Positions 42,639 through 51,720 are shown, counted from the stretch's first letter. The stretch: DNA of 64,000 nt from JBOICV01 sp050740255 (GCA_050740255.1 JBOICV010000139.1:1-64000), one strand, 5' to 3'. A program made the numbers and translations. The notes: generated from the letters alone by a model not told the origin.

Positions 42639-43514
42639 TCAAGCGGCCAGCTTCAGCGACCGCTGCGTGAAGTACACGGTGTCCGGTGTCTTGCCGTCAA
42701 GCGAAGAATGCGGGCGCCGCGAGTTGTAGAACGTGATGTAACGCGACAGCGACTGCCGGGCCTGCGAAACGGATTCGTAGGCATGCAGGTAAACCTCCTC
42801 GTACTTGATCGTCTTCCACAGCCGCTCGACGAAGATGTTGTCGCGCCAGCAGCCCTTGCCGTCCATGCTGATCCGGATCTGGTGGCCCTTGAGCATCTGC
42901 ACGAACTCGCTGCTGGTGAACTGGCAGCCCTGATCGGTATTGAAAATCTCCGGCTTGCCGAAACGCGCGATCGCCTCCTCGACGGCCTCGACGCAGAAGT
43001 CGGTGGTCAGCGTGTTGGAGAGCCGGAACGACAGGATGCGCCGTGTGGCCCAGTCCAGGACTACGGCCAGGTAGACGAAGCCGCGCTTCATCGGCAGGTA
43101 GGTGATGTCCATCGCCCAGACCTGGTTGGCCCGGTCGATCGTCAGGCCGCGCAGCAGGTATGGGAACACCGGATGCCGCGGATGCCGGCGGCTGGTGCTC
43201 TTGCGCTGGTAGATCGCCTCGATGCCCATCCGGCGCATCAGGGTCGCCACGTGCTTGCGGCCCACCGGACAGCCCTCGTTGACCAGCAGCCGCTTGATCT
43301 GCCGGCTGCCCAGGAACGGATACTCGAGGTGCAGCGCGTCGATGCGACGCATCAGCGCCAGGTCGGCCTCGGAGATCGGCCGGGGCTCGTAGTAGACCGA
43401 GGATCGGGAAATCTCCAGCACTCGGCACTGCTCCGTCACCGGCAGCTCGGCATCGGACTGGATCATCGCCTGGCGCTCGGCCCGTGAATGCGACCGAGCG
43501 CTCCTTCCAAAAAA
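42639..43514 (-). CDS. IS3-family transposase OrfB (DDE integrase domain)
   Basis: The rve integrase domain of the transposase. The DDE triad is visible: first Asp in WAMDITYLPMKRGF, second Asp in FNTDQGCQFTSSEF, and Glu in DNIFVERLWKTIKYEE. An HTH_21-type region (LGSRQIKRLLVNEGCPVGRKHVATLMRRMGI) precedes it. It is probably expressed as an OrfAB fusion by -1 slippage at 43508-43514. I start it at the slip site. An ATG at 43466 also overlaps the orfA stop (ATGA) and could give a separate OrfB. The frame is intact, so the element may be active. Confidence 0.9.
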   Translation of the reverse strand, partial: FFGRSARSHSRAERQAMIQSDAELPVTEQCRVLEISRSSVYYEPRPISEADLALMRRIDALHLEYPFLGSRQIKRLLVNEGCPVGRKHVATLMRRMGIEAIYQRKSTSRRHPRHPVFPYLLRGLTIDRANQVWAMDITYLPMKRGFVYLAVVLDWATRRILSFRLSNTLTTDFCVEAVEEAIARFGKPEIFNTDQGCQFTSSEFVQMLKGHQIRISMDGKGCWRDNIFVERLWKTIKYEEVYLHAYESVSQARQSLSRYITFYNSRRPHSSLDGKTPDTVYFTQRSLKLAA

Positions 43515-43771
43515 TCCTTCTCCATCGTGAGCTGGCCGATCTTGGCTTCCAGGTCCTTGAGGCTCGGCCCCGACTGCGAAGCGGCTCGCTCCGCCGGCGT
43601 CATGAACATGTCCGCCGCGCGCTCCAGCAGCTGCGTCTTCCACTGCGTGAGCTGATTCGGGTGGACGTCAAACTGCTCGGCGAGCTCCGCCAGCGTCTTG
43701 TCGCCACGCAACGCCGCCAGCGCGGCCTTGGCCTTGAACACGGCCGTGTGATTCCTTCTGGGTCTTCTCAT
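43463..43771 (-). CDS. IS3-family transposase OrfA (helix-turn-helix)
   Basis: A 102-residue protein with an HTH_Tnp_1-type domain (about 8-55, FKAKAALAALRGDKTLAELAEQFDVHPNQLTQWKTQLLERA) that binds the IS ends, and a C-terminal leucine-zipper-like segment (LKDLEAKIGQLTMEKDFLEGAL). The T_TTT_TTG slip heptamer lies in the DFL codons near residue 86 and leads into orfB. Confidence 0.9.
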   Translation of the reverse strand: MRRPRRNHTAVFKAKAALAALRGDKTLAELAEQFDVHPNQLTQWKTQLLERAADMFMTPAERAASQSGPSLKDLEAKIGQLTMEKDFLEGALGRIHGPSARR

Positions 43772-43854
43772 CTGCTCTCCCTTGGCGCCTCGCGGCGCCG
43801 GACATTAGAGCAGAATTCCACCTATCCGCCTGTCCGAAATCCTGGGGCCACTTC

Positions 43855-44101
43855 TAACCACTCTTTTTGATATTCTGATGAAGCAAATGCAGCATGTGCT
43901 GATCTCTCTGCCGCACGGGCCAGCTCCTCAGTTTCGTATTCCAGCGCAGCCGCAACAACGACGTTTCTTGGGTTGCCTCGTTTGAGGTTTGCGTCTAGCC
44001 GCCACTCAGGTGGGTTTTTTTGTGTAGCCGATTTTGGTCCACGGCCCGGTCTGTTCACCGGGGATCAGTTCCTCGTGTAGCAAGTAGACAAACGCAGACA
44101 T
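43855..44101 (-). pseudogene. 5' part of a GIY-YIG-like (MUG113/T5orf172-type) gene, frameshifted and interrupted by the IS
   Basis: From the ATG at 44101 the product reads MSAFVYLLHEELIPG and KIGYTKKPT, then stops. Removing one A from the run of seven (44015-44021) restores YTKNPPEWRLDANLKRGNPR and the sequence continues to EYQKEW, where the IS enters. The FVYLL...KIGYT...R...L pattern resembles the small GIY-YIG-related domains of the MUG113/T5orf172 families. The repaired, uninterrupted protein would be about 99 residues. Its base composition is less GC-rich than its neighbours, suggesting transfer. The extra A may be a true mutation or a sequencing error. The IS interruption is certain. 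Confidence 0.65.
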
Positions 44102-44168
44102 TAAGCATTCTCTGTTCATTGACGCCCAACGCAAATTAAGCGTCAACCACGACCGTTCGCTAGGGACC

Positions 44169-46106
44169 CTAAGCCCGCGCCGGCGCGGTTTCGCCCTGCG
44201 CGTGGTCGAGGTCTTTCGCACGGAGGCGCTTCTGGATGCGGCGCAGCAGACCTGAGCCGTCGAGTCCGAGGTCGGCCAGTAACTCGCCGCGCTCGCCGTG
44301 TTCGACGAATTGATCAGGTAGGCCGAGGTTGAGCACCGGCGTGGTCTGGTGCCTCGCGACAATGACCTCATTCACCGCACTGCCTGCACCGCCCATAACA
44401 ACGTTGTCCTCAATCGTCACGATCAAATCATTCTCATCCGCCATTTCGAGGATGAGAGTTTGATCTATGGGTTTTACGAAGCGCATATCCACGACGGTCG
44501 CGTCGAGCATGTCCGCAGCTTCGAGTGCGGGCGAAACCATCGCGCCGAAGGCGAGCAGTGCGACTCTGGGCCGGCGTCGGCCCTTGGCGTGACGCAGAAC
44601 ACGCGCTTTGCCGAGTGCTAACGGCTTGAGTTCTTTCTCAATCGTCGCGCCCGTGCCGTAGCCGCGCGGATAGCGGACGGCGCTGGGCCCCGTGATATGC
44701 AGGCCGGTGGTGAGCATCTGCCGGCACTCATTCTCGTCTGAGGGCGTCATCACCACGAGATTCGGAATGCAGCGCAGATAGGCCAGATCAAAGGCACCGT
44801 GATGCGTGGCACCGTCGGGGCCAACCAGGCCGCCGCGATCCAGCGCCATGATGACCGGCAGGTTTTGAATCGCGATATCGTGGATGAGCTGGTCGTAGCC
44901 GCGCTGGAGGAAAGTGGAGTAAATCGCCAGAACAGGTTTTAGCCCGTCGGCCGCCATACCTGCCGCCAGCGTGACGGAGTGCTGTTCGGCAATGGCCGCG
45001 TCGAAATAGCGTTCCGTGAAACGCTTTGAGAATTCCACCAAGCCGGAACCCTCGCGCATCGCGGGTGTGATTCCGACCACCAGCGGGTCAGCGGCCGCCG
45101 CGTCGCACAGCCACTCGCCGAACACTTCCGTGTAACTCTTGCCCGTTTTGGGGCCTTTGATCATGGTGCCGGTGACGGGATCGAAGTGCGCGACGCCGTG
45201 GTACTTGATCGGTTCGTCTTCAGCCGGCTCGAAGCCCTTGCCCTTGACGGTGGCGACGTGCAGCAGAACTGGTCCCTTGCGGTCCTTCAGGTGCTGGAAG
45301 GCGTCGAGCAGTTCAGTTAAATCGTGCCCGTCGAGTAAACCGTAATAGGTAAAGCCCAAGGCTTCGAAGAATGCGCCGTCGGCAACGTGCTGCGCGCCTT
45401 CATCTTCGGCCATCGGCCGCCCTTCCGCGCGGTTGGCCAGCCGCCAGTGCTCCGGTTTCGGCGCGACGGCATCGCCTTCCGCCGTCGGCTTGCAGTAGTC
45501 CGGACGGCGGATCACGCGCGCGGAATGGTCGCGCAGCGCGCCGACATTTTCGGAAATTGACATGTCGTTGTCGTTGTACACGACCAGCATGTCGAGGCCG
45601 AGCGCGCCGATATGGTTCAGTGCCTCGTAGGCCATGCCGGCGGTCATGCCGCCATCGCCAATCACCGCGACGATGCGCCGTTGTTCCTTCCTGAGCTTGG
45701 CCGCCACCGCCATACCCATAGCGGCGGAGAGCGCAGTCGAAGAGTGGCCGGTGCCGAAAGTGTCGTAAGGGCTTTCCTGCCGCGAAGGAAAGGGGTGCAG
45801 GCCGTCCTTTTTGCGGATGGTTTCAAGCTGCAGGCGGCGACCCGTGAGGATTTTGTGCGGATAGGCCTGGTGACCCACATCCCAGACCAGACGGTCGTTG
45901 GGCGTATCGAATACGTAGTGCAGCGCCAGGGTCAGCTCGACCGTCCCCAGATTGGCGGCGAAATGGCCGCCCACCCGGGCCAGGGTCTCGATCAGATAAC
46001 GGCGCAGCTCGACCGCAAGCGCCGGCAAATCCGCCGCCGGTAATTTACGCAGATCGGCGGGAATGCGAATTTTGCCGAGTAGGGCGTAGCTGGAAGGGTC
46101 GGTCAT
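44169..46106 (-). CDS. dxs: 1-deoxy-D-xylulose-5-phosphate synthase
   Basis: A 645-residue thiamine-diphosphate enzyme that joins pyruvate and glyceraldehyde-3-phosphate, the first step of the MEP isoprenoid pathway. ThDP-binding GDGGMTAGMAYEALNHIGALGLDMLVVYNDN is near 150-180. The transketolase Pyr domain (DAAIAEQHSVTLAAGMA) and C-terminal transketolase domain follow. Length is standard. ispA lies upstream in the same direction, but a 222-bp repeat-bearing gap separates them, so transcription may be partly uncoupled. Confidence 0.96.
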   Translation of the reverse strand: MTDPSSYALLGKIRIPADLRKLPAADLPALAVELRRYLIETLARVGGHFAANLGTVELTLALHYVFDTPNDRLVWDVGHQAYPHKILTGRRLQLETIRKKDGLHPFPSRQESPYDTFGTGHSSTALSAAMGMAVAAKLRKEQRRIVAVIGDGGMTAGMAYEALNHIGALGLDMLVVYNDNDMSISENVGALRDHSARVIRRPDYCKPTAEGDAVAPKPEHWRLANRAEGRPMAEDEGAQHVADGAFFEALGFTYYGLLDGHDLTELLDAFQHLKDRKGPVLLHVATVKGKGFEPAEDEPIKYHGVAHFDPVTGTMIKGPKTGKSYTEVFGEWLCDAAAADPLVVGITPAMREGSGLVEFSKRFTERYFDAAIAEQHSVTLAAGMAADGLKPVLAIYSTFLQRGYDQLIHDIAIQNLPVIMALDRGGLVGPDGATHHGAFDLAYLRCIPNLVVMTPSDENECRQMLTTGLHITGPSAVRYPRGYGTGATIEKELKPLALGKARVLRHAKGRRRPRVALLAFGAMVSPALEAADMLDATVVDMRFVKPIDQTLILEMADENDLIVTIEDNVVMGGAGSAVNEVIVARHQTTPVLNLGLPDQFVEHGERGELLADLGLDGSGLLRRIQKRLRAKDLDHAQGETAPARA

Positions 46107-46178
46107 GAGTCTTCAGACTGCGTGGTATGCGGATTATCGGCCGCGGTCTCCCCGGCTTCAAGTAAAGAATACGCTTGG

Positions 46179-46323
46179 TGGTGTCTCAGTTTGCCGCTGA
46201 ATTCCCGGGTTCGTCATTCCGGCGGGGCCTGCCCCGGCGTGTTTTAGGCCGGGGGCCGGAATCCAGTCTTTTCAAGCCCATGGACACCGGCCTACGCCGG
46301 TGTGACGGCAAACTGAGACACCA
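46179..46323. repeat. Repeat element with 18-bp perfect inverted ends between dxs and ispA
   Basis: The ends TGGTGTCTCAGTTTGCCG (46179-46196) and its exact reverse complement (46306-46323) enclose about 109 bp. The interior has ATTCCGGC/GCCGGAAT arms with an ATCCAG word, typical of a widespread intergenic repeat, and an ACACCGGC-CTAC-GCCGGTGT hairpin. No open frame of note lies inside. Confidence 0.75.
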
Positions 46324-46328
46324 TACGC

Positions 46329-47219
46329 TTAGGTGTTGCGGCTGATGATGTATTCGGCCAGCCAGCGCAACGGCTCGGCTCGATCGCCCAAGGGTTCGAT
46401 GGCGCGGATGGCTTCATCCGCCAGTTCGCGCGCGCGGCGCTTCGCGTCAGCCAGACCGAGCAGGGCCGGGAAAGTAGGTTTGTTCTGCGCGCGGTCTTTG
46501 CCGGCAGTCTTGCCCAAGGTGGCGCTGTCGGCCTCTTCATCCAGCACATCGTCCTGAACCTGGAAAGCCAGGCCAATGCGCTTGGCATAGCGATCCAGCG
46601 CGCCCAGTTCGCTGGCGGGCAACATCGGTGTGCAGGCACAGGCCATCAGCATGCTGGCGCGGATCAGAGCACCAGTCTTGTGGATATGCATGTTTTCCAG
46701 CTCGGCCAGCGTGAGCTGGCGGCCAGTCGCGGCCAAATCCAGGGCTTGACCCCCCGCCATACCCAGCGAACCGCTGGCTTCCGCCAGCAACCGGCACATA
46801 TACAAGCGCGCCGGCGGTTCCGCATGCATCGAAGGCTCGTTGACCAGCACATCGAAGGCCAGCGCCTGCAACGCGTCACCGGCGAGGATCGCGGTAGCGT
46901 CATCAAAAGCCTTGTGACAAGTCGGTTGGCCGCGGCGTAAGTCGTCGTTATCCATTGACGGCAGGTCGTCGTGCGCCAGCGAATAGCAATGCACCATCTC
47001 TACGGCTACCGCAGGTCCATCCACGCGTTCCGGCGGGATCTCCAGGGTTTCGGCCGCGGCATACATGAGCAGCGGTCGCAAGCGCTTGCCGCCGCCCAGG
47101 CAGGCGTAGTGCATGGCGGCGTGCAGCCGCTTGGGTTCCTGGTTCTCGCTGGGCAGCAGACGTTTAAGGGCCGCTTCCAGCCTGGAGGTATAGGCTGGTA
47201 CCCGTTCAGCGAACGACAT
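46329..47219 (-). CDS. ispA: Farnesyl diphosphate synthase (geranyltranstransferase)
   Basis: A 296-residue prenyltransferase making farnesyl diphosphate. Both aspartate-rich motifs are present: DDLPSMDNDD (first) and DDVLD (second), plus GGGKRLRPLL near 45-54 and EMVHCYSLAHDDLP. I start at the ATG at 47219 (MSFAERVPAYTSRLEAAL), the usual length. The frame runs upstream into xseB, but that part is unrelated. The start lies 4 nt after the xseB stop, giving the common xseB-ispA-dxs order. Confidence 0.94.
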   Translation of the reverse strand: MSFAERVPAYTSRLEAALKRLLPSENQEPKRLHAAMHYACLGGGKRLRPLLMYAAAETLEIPPERVDGPAVAVEMVHCYSLAHDDLPSMDNDDLRRGQPTCHKAFDDATAILAGDALQALAFDVLVNEPSMHAEPPARLYMCRLLAEASGSLGMAGGQALDLAATGRQLTLAELENMHIHKTGALIRASMLMACACTPMLPASELGALDRYAKRIGLAFQVQDDVLDEEADSATLGKTAGKDRAQNKPTFPALLGLADAKRRARELADEAIRAIEPLGDRAEPLRWLAEYIISRNT

Positions 47220-47223
47220 TCGA

Positions 47224-47469
47224 CTACTCAGTCTGAGTATCGAAGTCGACAAGCTTGGCCGGACCATTCGCGGGCTGAATAAGCTGCTGAACCCGCAACT
47301 CGGCCTGCTGCAAAGCTTCCTGGCAGCTACGGGCGAGCTGAATTCCACGTTCGAACTGTTTCAGTGACTCTTCCAGCGGCAAATCGCCCGCTTCGAGTTT
47401 CTTGACCAAATCCTCCAGCGCAGCGAGGGATTTCTCGAAGTCGGCGATGCGGGATTTCTTTTCGCTCAT
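47224..47469 (-). CDS. xseB: Exodeoxyribonuclease VII small subunit
   Basis: An 81-residue helical protein containing FEKSLAALEDLVKKLEAGDLPLEESLKQFERGIQLARSCQEAL, the XseB signature. Several copies bind XseA to form exonuclease VII. It starts an xseB-ispA-dxs operon and is divergent from parE. Confidence 0.95.
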   Translation of the reverse strand: MSEKKSRIADFEKSLAALEDLVKKLEAGDLPLEESLKQFERGIQLARSCQEALQQAELRVQQLIQPANGPAKLVDFDTQTE

Positions 47470-47575
47470 GGCACACAGCGCTCCGTAAACAGCTTATAAG
47501 TCTAGCGTTTTTGAGCTTCCGCTTGTGATGCGGCACAGCTTCCAGTAACTTGCGGCGCCTGATATCGACGCTCCT

Positions 47576-49462
47576 ATGGCAAAAAACTACGACGCCTCCG
47601 CAATCGAGGTGCTGACCGGCCTCGACCCGGTGCGCAAGCGCCCGGGCATGTATACCGATACATCCAGACCGAACCATCTAGCGCAGGAAGTGATTGATAA
47701 CAGCGTGGATGAAGCTTTAGCTGGCTACGCGAAGAACATCGAAGTCATTTTGTACAAGGACGGCTCCCTCTCCGTAGCCGACGACGGCCGCGGTATGCCG
47801 GTGGACTTGCATCCGCAGCTCAAGAAACCCGGCGTCGAAGTGATTCTCTGTACCCTGCATGCCGGCGCCAAGTTCTCCGACGAGAATTACCAGTTCTCCG
47901 GCGGCCTGCACGGCGTCGGCGTGTCGGTGGTCAATGCCTTGTCCAGGCATCTTGAAGTCTGGATCAAGCGTGACGGCCAGGAGTACAACATGGCCTTCGC
48001 CAGCGGCGCACCGAAGACCAAGCTCGAAGCCATTGGCGAGGTCGGCAGACGCAACACCGGCACCACGCTGCGCTTCTGGCCCGATCCGCAGTACTTCGAT
48101 ACCACCAAATTCAGTGTCCCCAAGCTGCAGCACAGCCTGCGTGCCAAGGCCGTGCTCTGCCCCGGCTTGCGCGTGGCCTTTACCGATGAAACGAGCGGCG
48201 AAAAGGCCGAGTGGCAGTATGAGGACGGCCTGCGCGACTACCTGATGGATAGCCTGCAGGGCACGGAGGCCTTGCCGCCGGAGCCCTTCATGGGCCGCAG
48301 CAAAGCAGAGCGCGAGAGCGCCGAGTGGGCGGTGCTGTGGCTGCCGACTGGCGGCGAGCCGGTACAGGAAAGTTACGTCAATCTGATTCCCACGGAGCAG
48401 GGCGGTACGCATGTAAACGGCTTTCGCTCCGGTCTGACCGACGCGATCCGCGAATACTGCGAGTTCCGCAATCTTCTGCCGCGCGGCGTCAAGCTTGCAC
48501 CGGAGGATGTCTGGGAAGGCATCAGCTATGTGCTCTCCTGCAAGATGCACGATCCGCAGTTTGCCGGCCAGACCAAGGAGCGACTGGGCTCGCGCGAGGC
48601 AGCGGTATTTGTCGGCGGCGTGGTCAAGGACGCGTTCAGCCTGTGGCTGAACCAGAACGCGCAGATGGGCGATGCCATTGCCCAGTTCGCCATCAACAAT
48701 GCGCAAAAGCGCCTGCGCGCCGACAAGAAAGTGGTACGCAAGAAACTCACCAGCGGCCCGGCGCTGCCCGGCAAGCTGGCGGATTGCGCTTCGCAGGATT
48801 TATCGCGTACCGAACTGTTTTTAGTAGAAGGCGATTCGGCGGGCGGCTCCGCCAAGCAGGCGCGTGATCGGGAATTCCAAGCGATTCTGCCGCTGCGCGG
48901 CAAAATTCTGAACTCGTGGGAAGTCGAACCGGACCAGGTGCTGGCTTCACAGGAAATACACGACATCGCGGTGGCACTGGGTGTTGAGCCGGGCAATCAA
49001 AATCTGGAAGGGCTGCGTTACGGCAAGGTCTGTATTCTGGCGGACGCCGACTCCGATGGCGCCCATATCGCGACCTTGCTGTGCGCGCTATTCCTGCGTC
49101 ATTTCCCGGCCTTGGTCAGCGAGGGCCATGTTCATGTGGCCATGCCACCGCTGTTCCGGATTGATATCGGCAAGGACGTGTATTACGCCCTGGACGATGC
49201 CGAAAAAAAGGGCGTAATGGACCGCATTGCGGCGGAGAATAAGCGCGGCAAGATCGCAGTGACCCGCTTCAAGGGTCTGGGCGAGATGAATCCGCTGCAA
49301 TTGCGCGAGACCACCATGGCGCCGGACACGCGCCGGCTGGTGCAGTTAACGCTCGACGCCGGCGACGACACGCACAAGCTGATGGACATGATGCTGGCGA
49401 AGAAACGCGCTTCGGACCGTAAGGAATGGCTGGAAAACAAAGGCGATCTGGCCGAGATATGA
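47576..49462 (+). CDS. parE: DNA topoisomerase IV subunit B
   Basis: A 628-residue ATPase subunit of topoisomerase IV, which decatenates daughter chromosomes. The GHKL ATPase region includes EVIDNSVDEALAGYAKNIEVIL and DDGRGMPVDLHP, then GGLHGVGVSVVNALS. The TOPRIM domain has FLVEGDSAGGSAKQARDREFQAILPLRGKILN and DADSDGAHIATLL. The length, without the insert of proteobacterial GyrB, and its partner parC 16 nt downstream identify it as ParE. Confidence 0.95.
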   Translation: MAKNYDASAIEVLTGLDPVRKRPGMYTDTSRPNHLAQEVIDNSVDEALAGYAKNIEVILYKDGSLSVADDGRGMPVDLHPQLKKPGVEVILCTLHAGAKFSDENYQFSGGLHGVGVSVVNALSRHLEVWIKRDGQEYNMAFASGAPKTKLEAIGEVGRRNTGTTLRFWPDPQYFDTTKFSVPKLQHSLRAKAVLCPGLRVAFTDETSGEKAEWQYEDGLRDYLMDSLQGTEALPPEPFMGRSKAERESAEWAVLWLPTGGEPVQESYVNLIPTEQGGTHVNGFRSGLTDAIREYCEFRNLLPRGVKLAPEDVWEGISYVLSCKMHDPQFAGQTKERLGSREAAVFVGGVVKDAFSLWLNQNAQMGDAIAQFAINNAQKRLRADKKVVRKKLTSGPALPGKLADCASQDLSRTELFLVEGDSAGGSAKQARDREFQAILPLRGKILNSWEVEPDQVLASQEIHDIAVALGVEPGNQNLEGLRYGKVCILADADSDGAHIATLLCALFLRHFPALVSEGHVHVAMPPLFRIDIGKDVYYALDDAEKKGVMDRIAAENKRGKIAVTRFKGLGEMNPLQLRETTMAPDTRRLVQLTLDAGDDTHKLMDMMLAKKRASDRKEWLENKGDLAEI

Positions 49463-49478
49463 GCTTCCGAAACTAAAA

Positions 49479-51719
49479 ATGCAAAAGTCCTTGCTCGATA
49501 TTCAAACCGAGAAACTGCCGCTCAAGACCTTCACCGAGAAGGCCTACCTCGATTATTCGATGTACGTCATTCTGGACCGTGCGCTGCCGCATATCGGCGA
49601 CGGGCTCAAGCCGGTGCAGCGCCGCATTGTCTACGCGATGAGTGAGTTGGGCCTGTCCAATGCCGCCAAGCACAAGAAATCCGCCCGCACGGTGGGCGAT
49701 GTGCTGGGCAAATACCACCCGCATGGCGATACCGCCTGCTACGAGGCGATGGTGCTGATGGCGCAGCCCTTCAGCTACCGCTATCCGCTAGTGGACGGGC
49801 AAGGGAACTGGGGCGCGCCGGACGATCCAAAGTCTTTCGCTGCGATGCGCTACACCGAGGCGCGGCTATCGCCCTATTCGCAGACACTGCTGAACGAGCT
49901 GGAGCAGGGCACGGTGGACTGGGTGCCGAATTTCGACGGTACGCTGCAGGAGCCAAGGCTATTGCCGGCGCGCCTGCCGAATGTGCTGCTCAACGGCACC
50001 ACCGGTATCGCGGTGGGCATGGCCACCGATATCCCGCCGCATAATCTGAAAGAAGTTGCTGCGGCCTGTCTGCATTTGCTGGGCGATCCGGAAGCGTCAA
50101 TCCGGGACTTGTGCAAACACATCAAGGGGCCTGACTTTCCGACGGACGCGGAAATCATCACGCCGAAATCCGAAATTCTGGCGCTGTACAAGGACGGCAA
50201 CGGCAGTCTGCGCATGCGCGCGCGCTGGGAGAAAGAGGATGACGATGTCGTCATCACCGCGCTGCCCTATCAGGTATCCGGGGCCAAGGTGCTGGAACAG
50301 ATCGCGGCGCAGATGCAGGCCAAGAAGCTCCCGATGGTCGAGGATTTGCGCGACGAGTCCGACCACGAGCACCCGACACGCCTGGTCATCACGCCGCGCT
50401 CCAATCGCGTGGACTTGGACGAGTTGATGCAGCACCTGTTCGCCACCACCGAACTGGAGCGCAGCTACCGCGTCAATCTGAACCTGATCGGCCTGAACGG
50501 TCGGCCGCAAGTCAAAAACCTGAAGGACCTGCTGGCGGAATGGCTCGACTTCCGCAAGCAGACGGTCAAGAAACGCCTGCAATGGCGGCTGGACAAGGTC
50601 ACCCAGCGGCTGCACATCCTCGACGGCCTCCTGATCGCCTATCTGAATATTGACGAGGTGATCAAGATCATTCGGCGCGAGGATGAACCCAAGCCGGTGC
50701 TGATGAAGCGCTTCAAGCTGACCGACATCCAGACCGAAGCGATACTTGAACTGAAGCTGCGCCACCTCGCCAAGCTCGAGGAAATCAGGATCAAGGGCGA
50801 GCAAGCGGAACTCGATCAGGAGCGCGATACGCTGGAGAAAATCCTGGCGTCCAGCGCCAAGCTAAAAAAACTCATCAGCGAGGAGTTGCAAGCCGACGCG
50901 GAGAAGTATGGCGACAAGCGCCGCTCACCGATCGTCGAGCGTGAGGCCGCCCAGGCGCTGGACGAAACCGCGCTAATTCCAACCGAGCCGGTGACCGTGG
51001 TGTTGTCGAAAATGGGTTGGATGCGCGCGGCCAGGGGGCATGAGATTGACCCCATAACGCTCAGCTATAAATCAGGCGACGAGTATCTGCAGGCGGCCAA
51101 GGGCCGCAGCAACCAGCAGGCGGTATTCCTCGATTCGACCGGACGCAGCTATACGCTGCCCGCGCACAGCCTGCCGTCGGCGCGTGGCCAGGGCGAGCCG
51201 CTGACCGGCCGTTTGCAGCCACCACCCGGCGCAGCTTTCGCTGGCGTGCTGATCGGCAGCGGACCTGAGCGCTGTGTGCTCGGTAGCCGCGGCGGTTACG
51301 GTTTCGTTTGCACGCTGGAGGACTTGTTCTCGCGCAATAAAGCCGGCAAGGGCGTACTAACCAATCCGCAGGGCGGGGTGTTGCCGCCGTTGCCCCTAGG
51401 TGACATGGAGGGTGACGAGATCGCACTCTGGCTTGCCAGCGTAACGGCGGAAGGCCGGCTGCTGGCCTTCCCGCTCGCGGAGCTGCCGGTGTTGCCGCGC
51501 GGTAAGGGTAATAAAATCATCCAGGTGAAATCCCCGGACGCGATCGTAGGTTGGGCAGCGGTAAACGAGGGTGCAGCTCTGAAGCTTTACAGTGGGCAAC
51601 GGCATCTGACACTCAAGTGGCGCGACCTGGAAGGCTATCGTGGCGCCCGGGCGCAGCGCGGCCTGTTCCTGCCCAAGGGCTTTCGCCAGGTTCAACATAT
51701 TGAAATGACAAGCGAGTAA
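49479..51719 (+). CDS. parC: DNA topoisomerase IV subunit A
   Basis: A 746-residue breakage-reunion subunit. The catalytic tyrosine is Y125 (AAMRYTEA). The quinolone-contact helix is HPHGDTACYEAMVLMAQ, with T85 and E89 at the positions equal to S80 and E84 of E. coli ParC. The C-terminal beta-pinwheel (about 490-746) has a degenerate GyrA-box region, as in ParC proteins. It follows parE by 16 nt. Confidence 0.95.
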   Translation: MQKSLLDIQTEKLPLKTFTEKAYLDYSMYVILDRALPHIGDGLKPVQRRIVYAMSELGLSNAAKHKKSARTVGDVLGKYHPHGDTACYEAMVLMAQPFSYRYPLVDGQGNWGAPDDPKSFAAMRYTEARLSPYSQTLLNELEQGTVDWVPNFDGTLQEPRLLPARLPNVLLNGTTGIAVGMATDIPPHNLKEVAAACLHLLGDPEASIRDLCKHIKGPDFPTDAEIITPKSEILALYKDGNGSLRMRARWEKEDDDVVITALPYQVSGAKVLEQIAAQMQAKKLPMVEDLRDESDHEHPTRLVITPRSNRVDLDELMQHLFATTELERSYRVNLNLIGLNGRPQVKNLKDLLAEWLDFRKQTVKKRLQWRLDKVTQRLHILDGLLIAYLNIDEVIKIIRREDEPKPVLMKRFKLTDIQTEAILELKLRHLAKLEEIRIKGEQAELDQERDTLEKILASSAKLKKLISEELQADAEKYGDKRRSPIVEREAAQALDETALIPTEPVTVVLSKMGWMRAARGHEIDPITLSYKSGDEYLQAAKGRSNQQAVFLDSTGRSYTLPAHSLPSARGQGEPLTGRLQPPPGAAFAGVLIGSGPERCVLGSRGGYGFVCTLEDLFSRNKAGKGVLTNPQGGVLPPLPLGDMEGDEIALWLASVTAEGRLLAFPLAELPVLPRGKGNKIIQVKSPDAIVGWAAVNEGAALKLYSGQRHLTLKWRDLEGYRGARAQRGLFLPKGFRQVQHIEMTSE

Positions 51720-51720
51720 G

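Larger units (their letters stand above)
42582..43854 (-). mobile_element. IS3-family insertion sequence, 1273 bp
   Basis: Inverted ends start GAAGTGGCCCCA on both sides (12 of 12), followed 7 nt later by GGACAGG on both. The element is flanked by a 3-bp direct repeat, TAA (42579-42581 and 43855-43857), the normal target duplication size for this family. It carries orfA and orfB transposase frames on the minus strand, with a slippery T_TTT_TTG heptamer at 43508-43514. Removing the element and one TAA restores a continuous reading frame in the disrupted gene, which confirms the boundaries. Confidence 0.9.

Noticed and set aside
42639..43771. Programmed frameshift as a sequencing error in the transposase
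   Set aside because: The T_TTT_TTG heptamer is in the exact phase for -1 slippage used by IS3-family elements, so the two-frame layout is expected.
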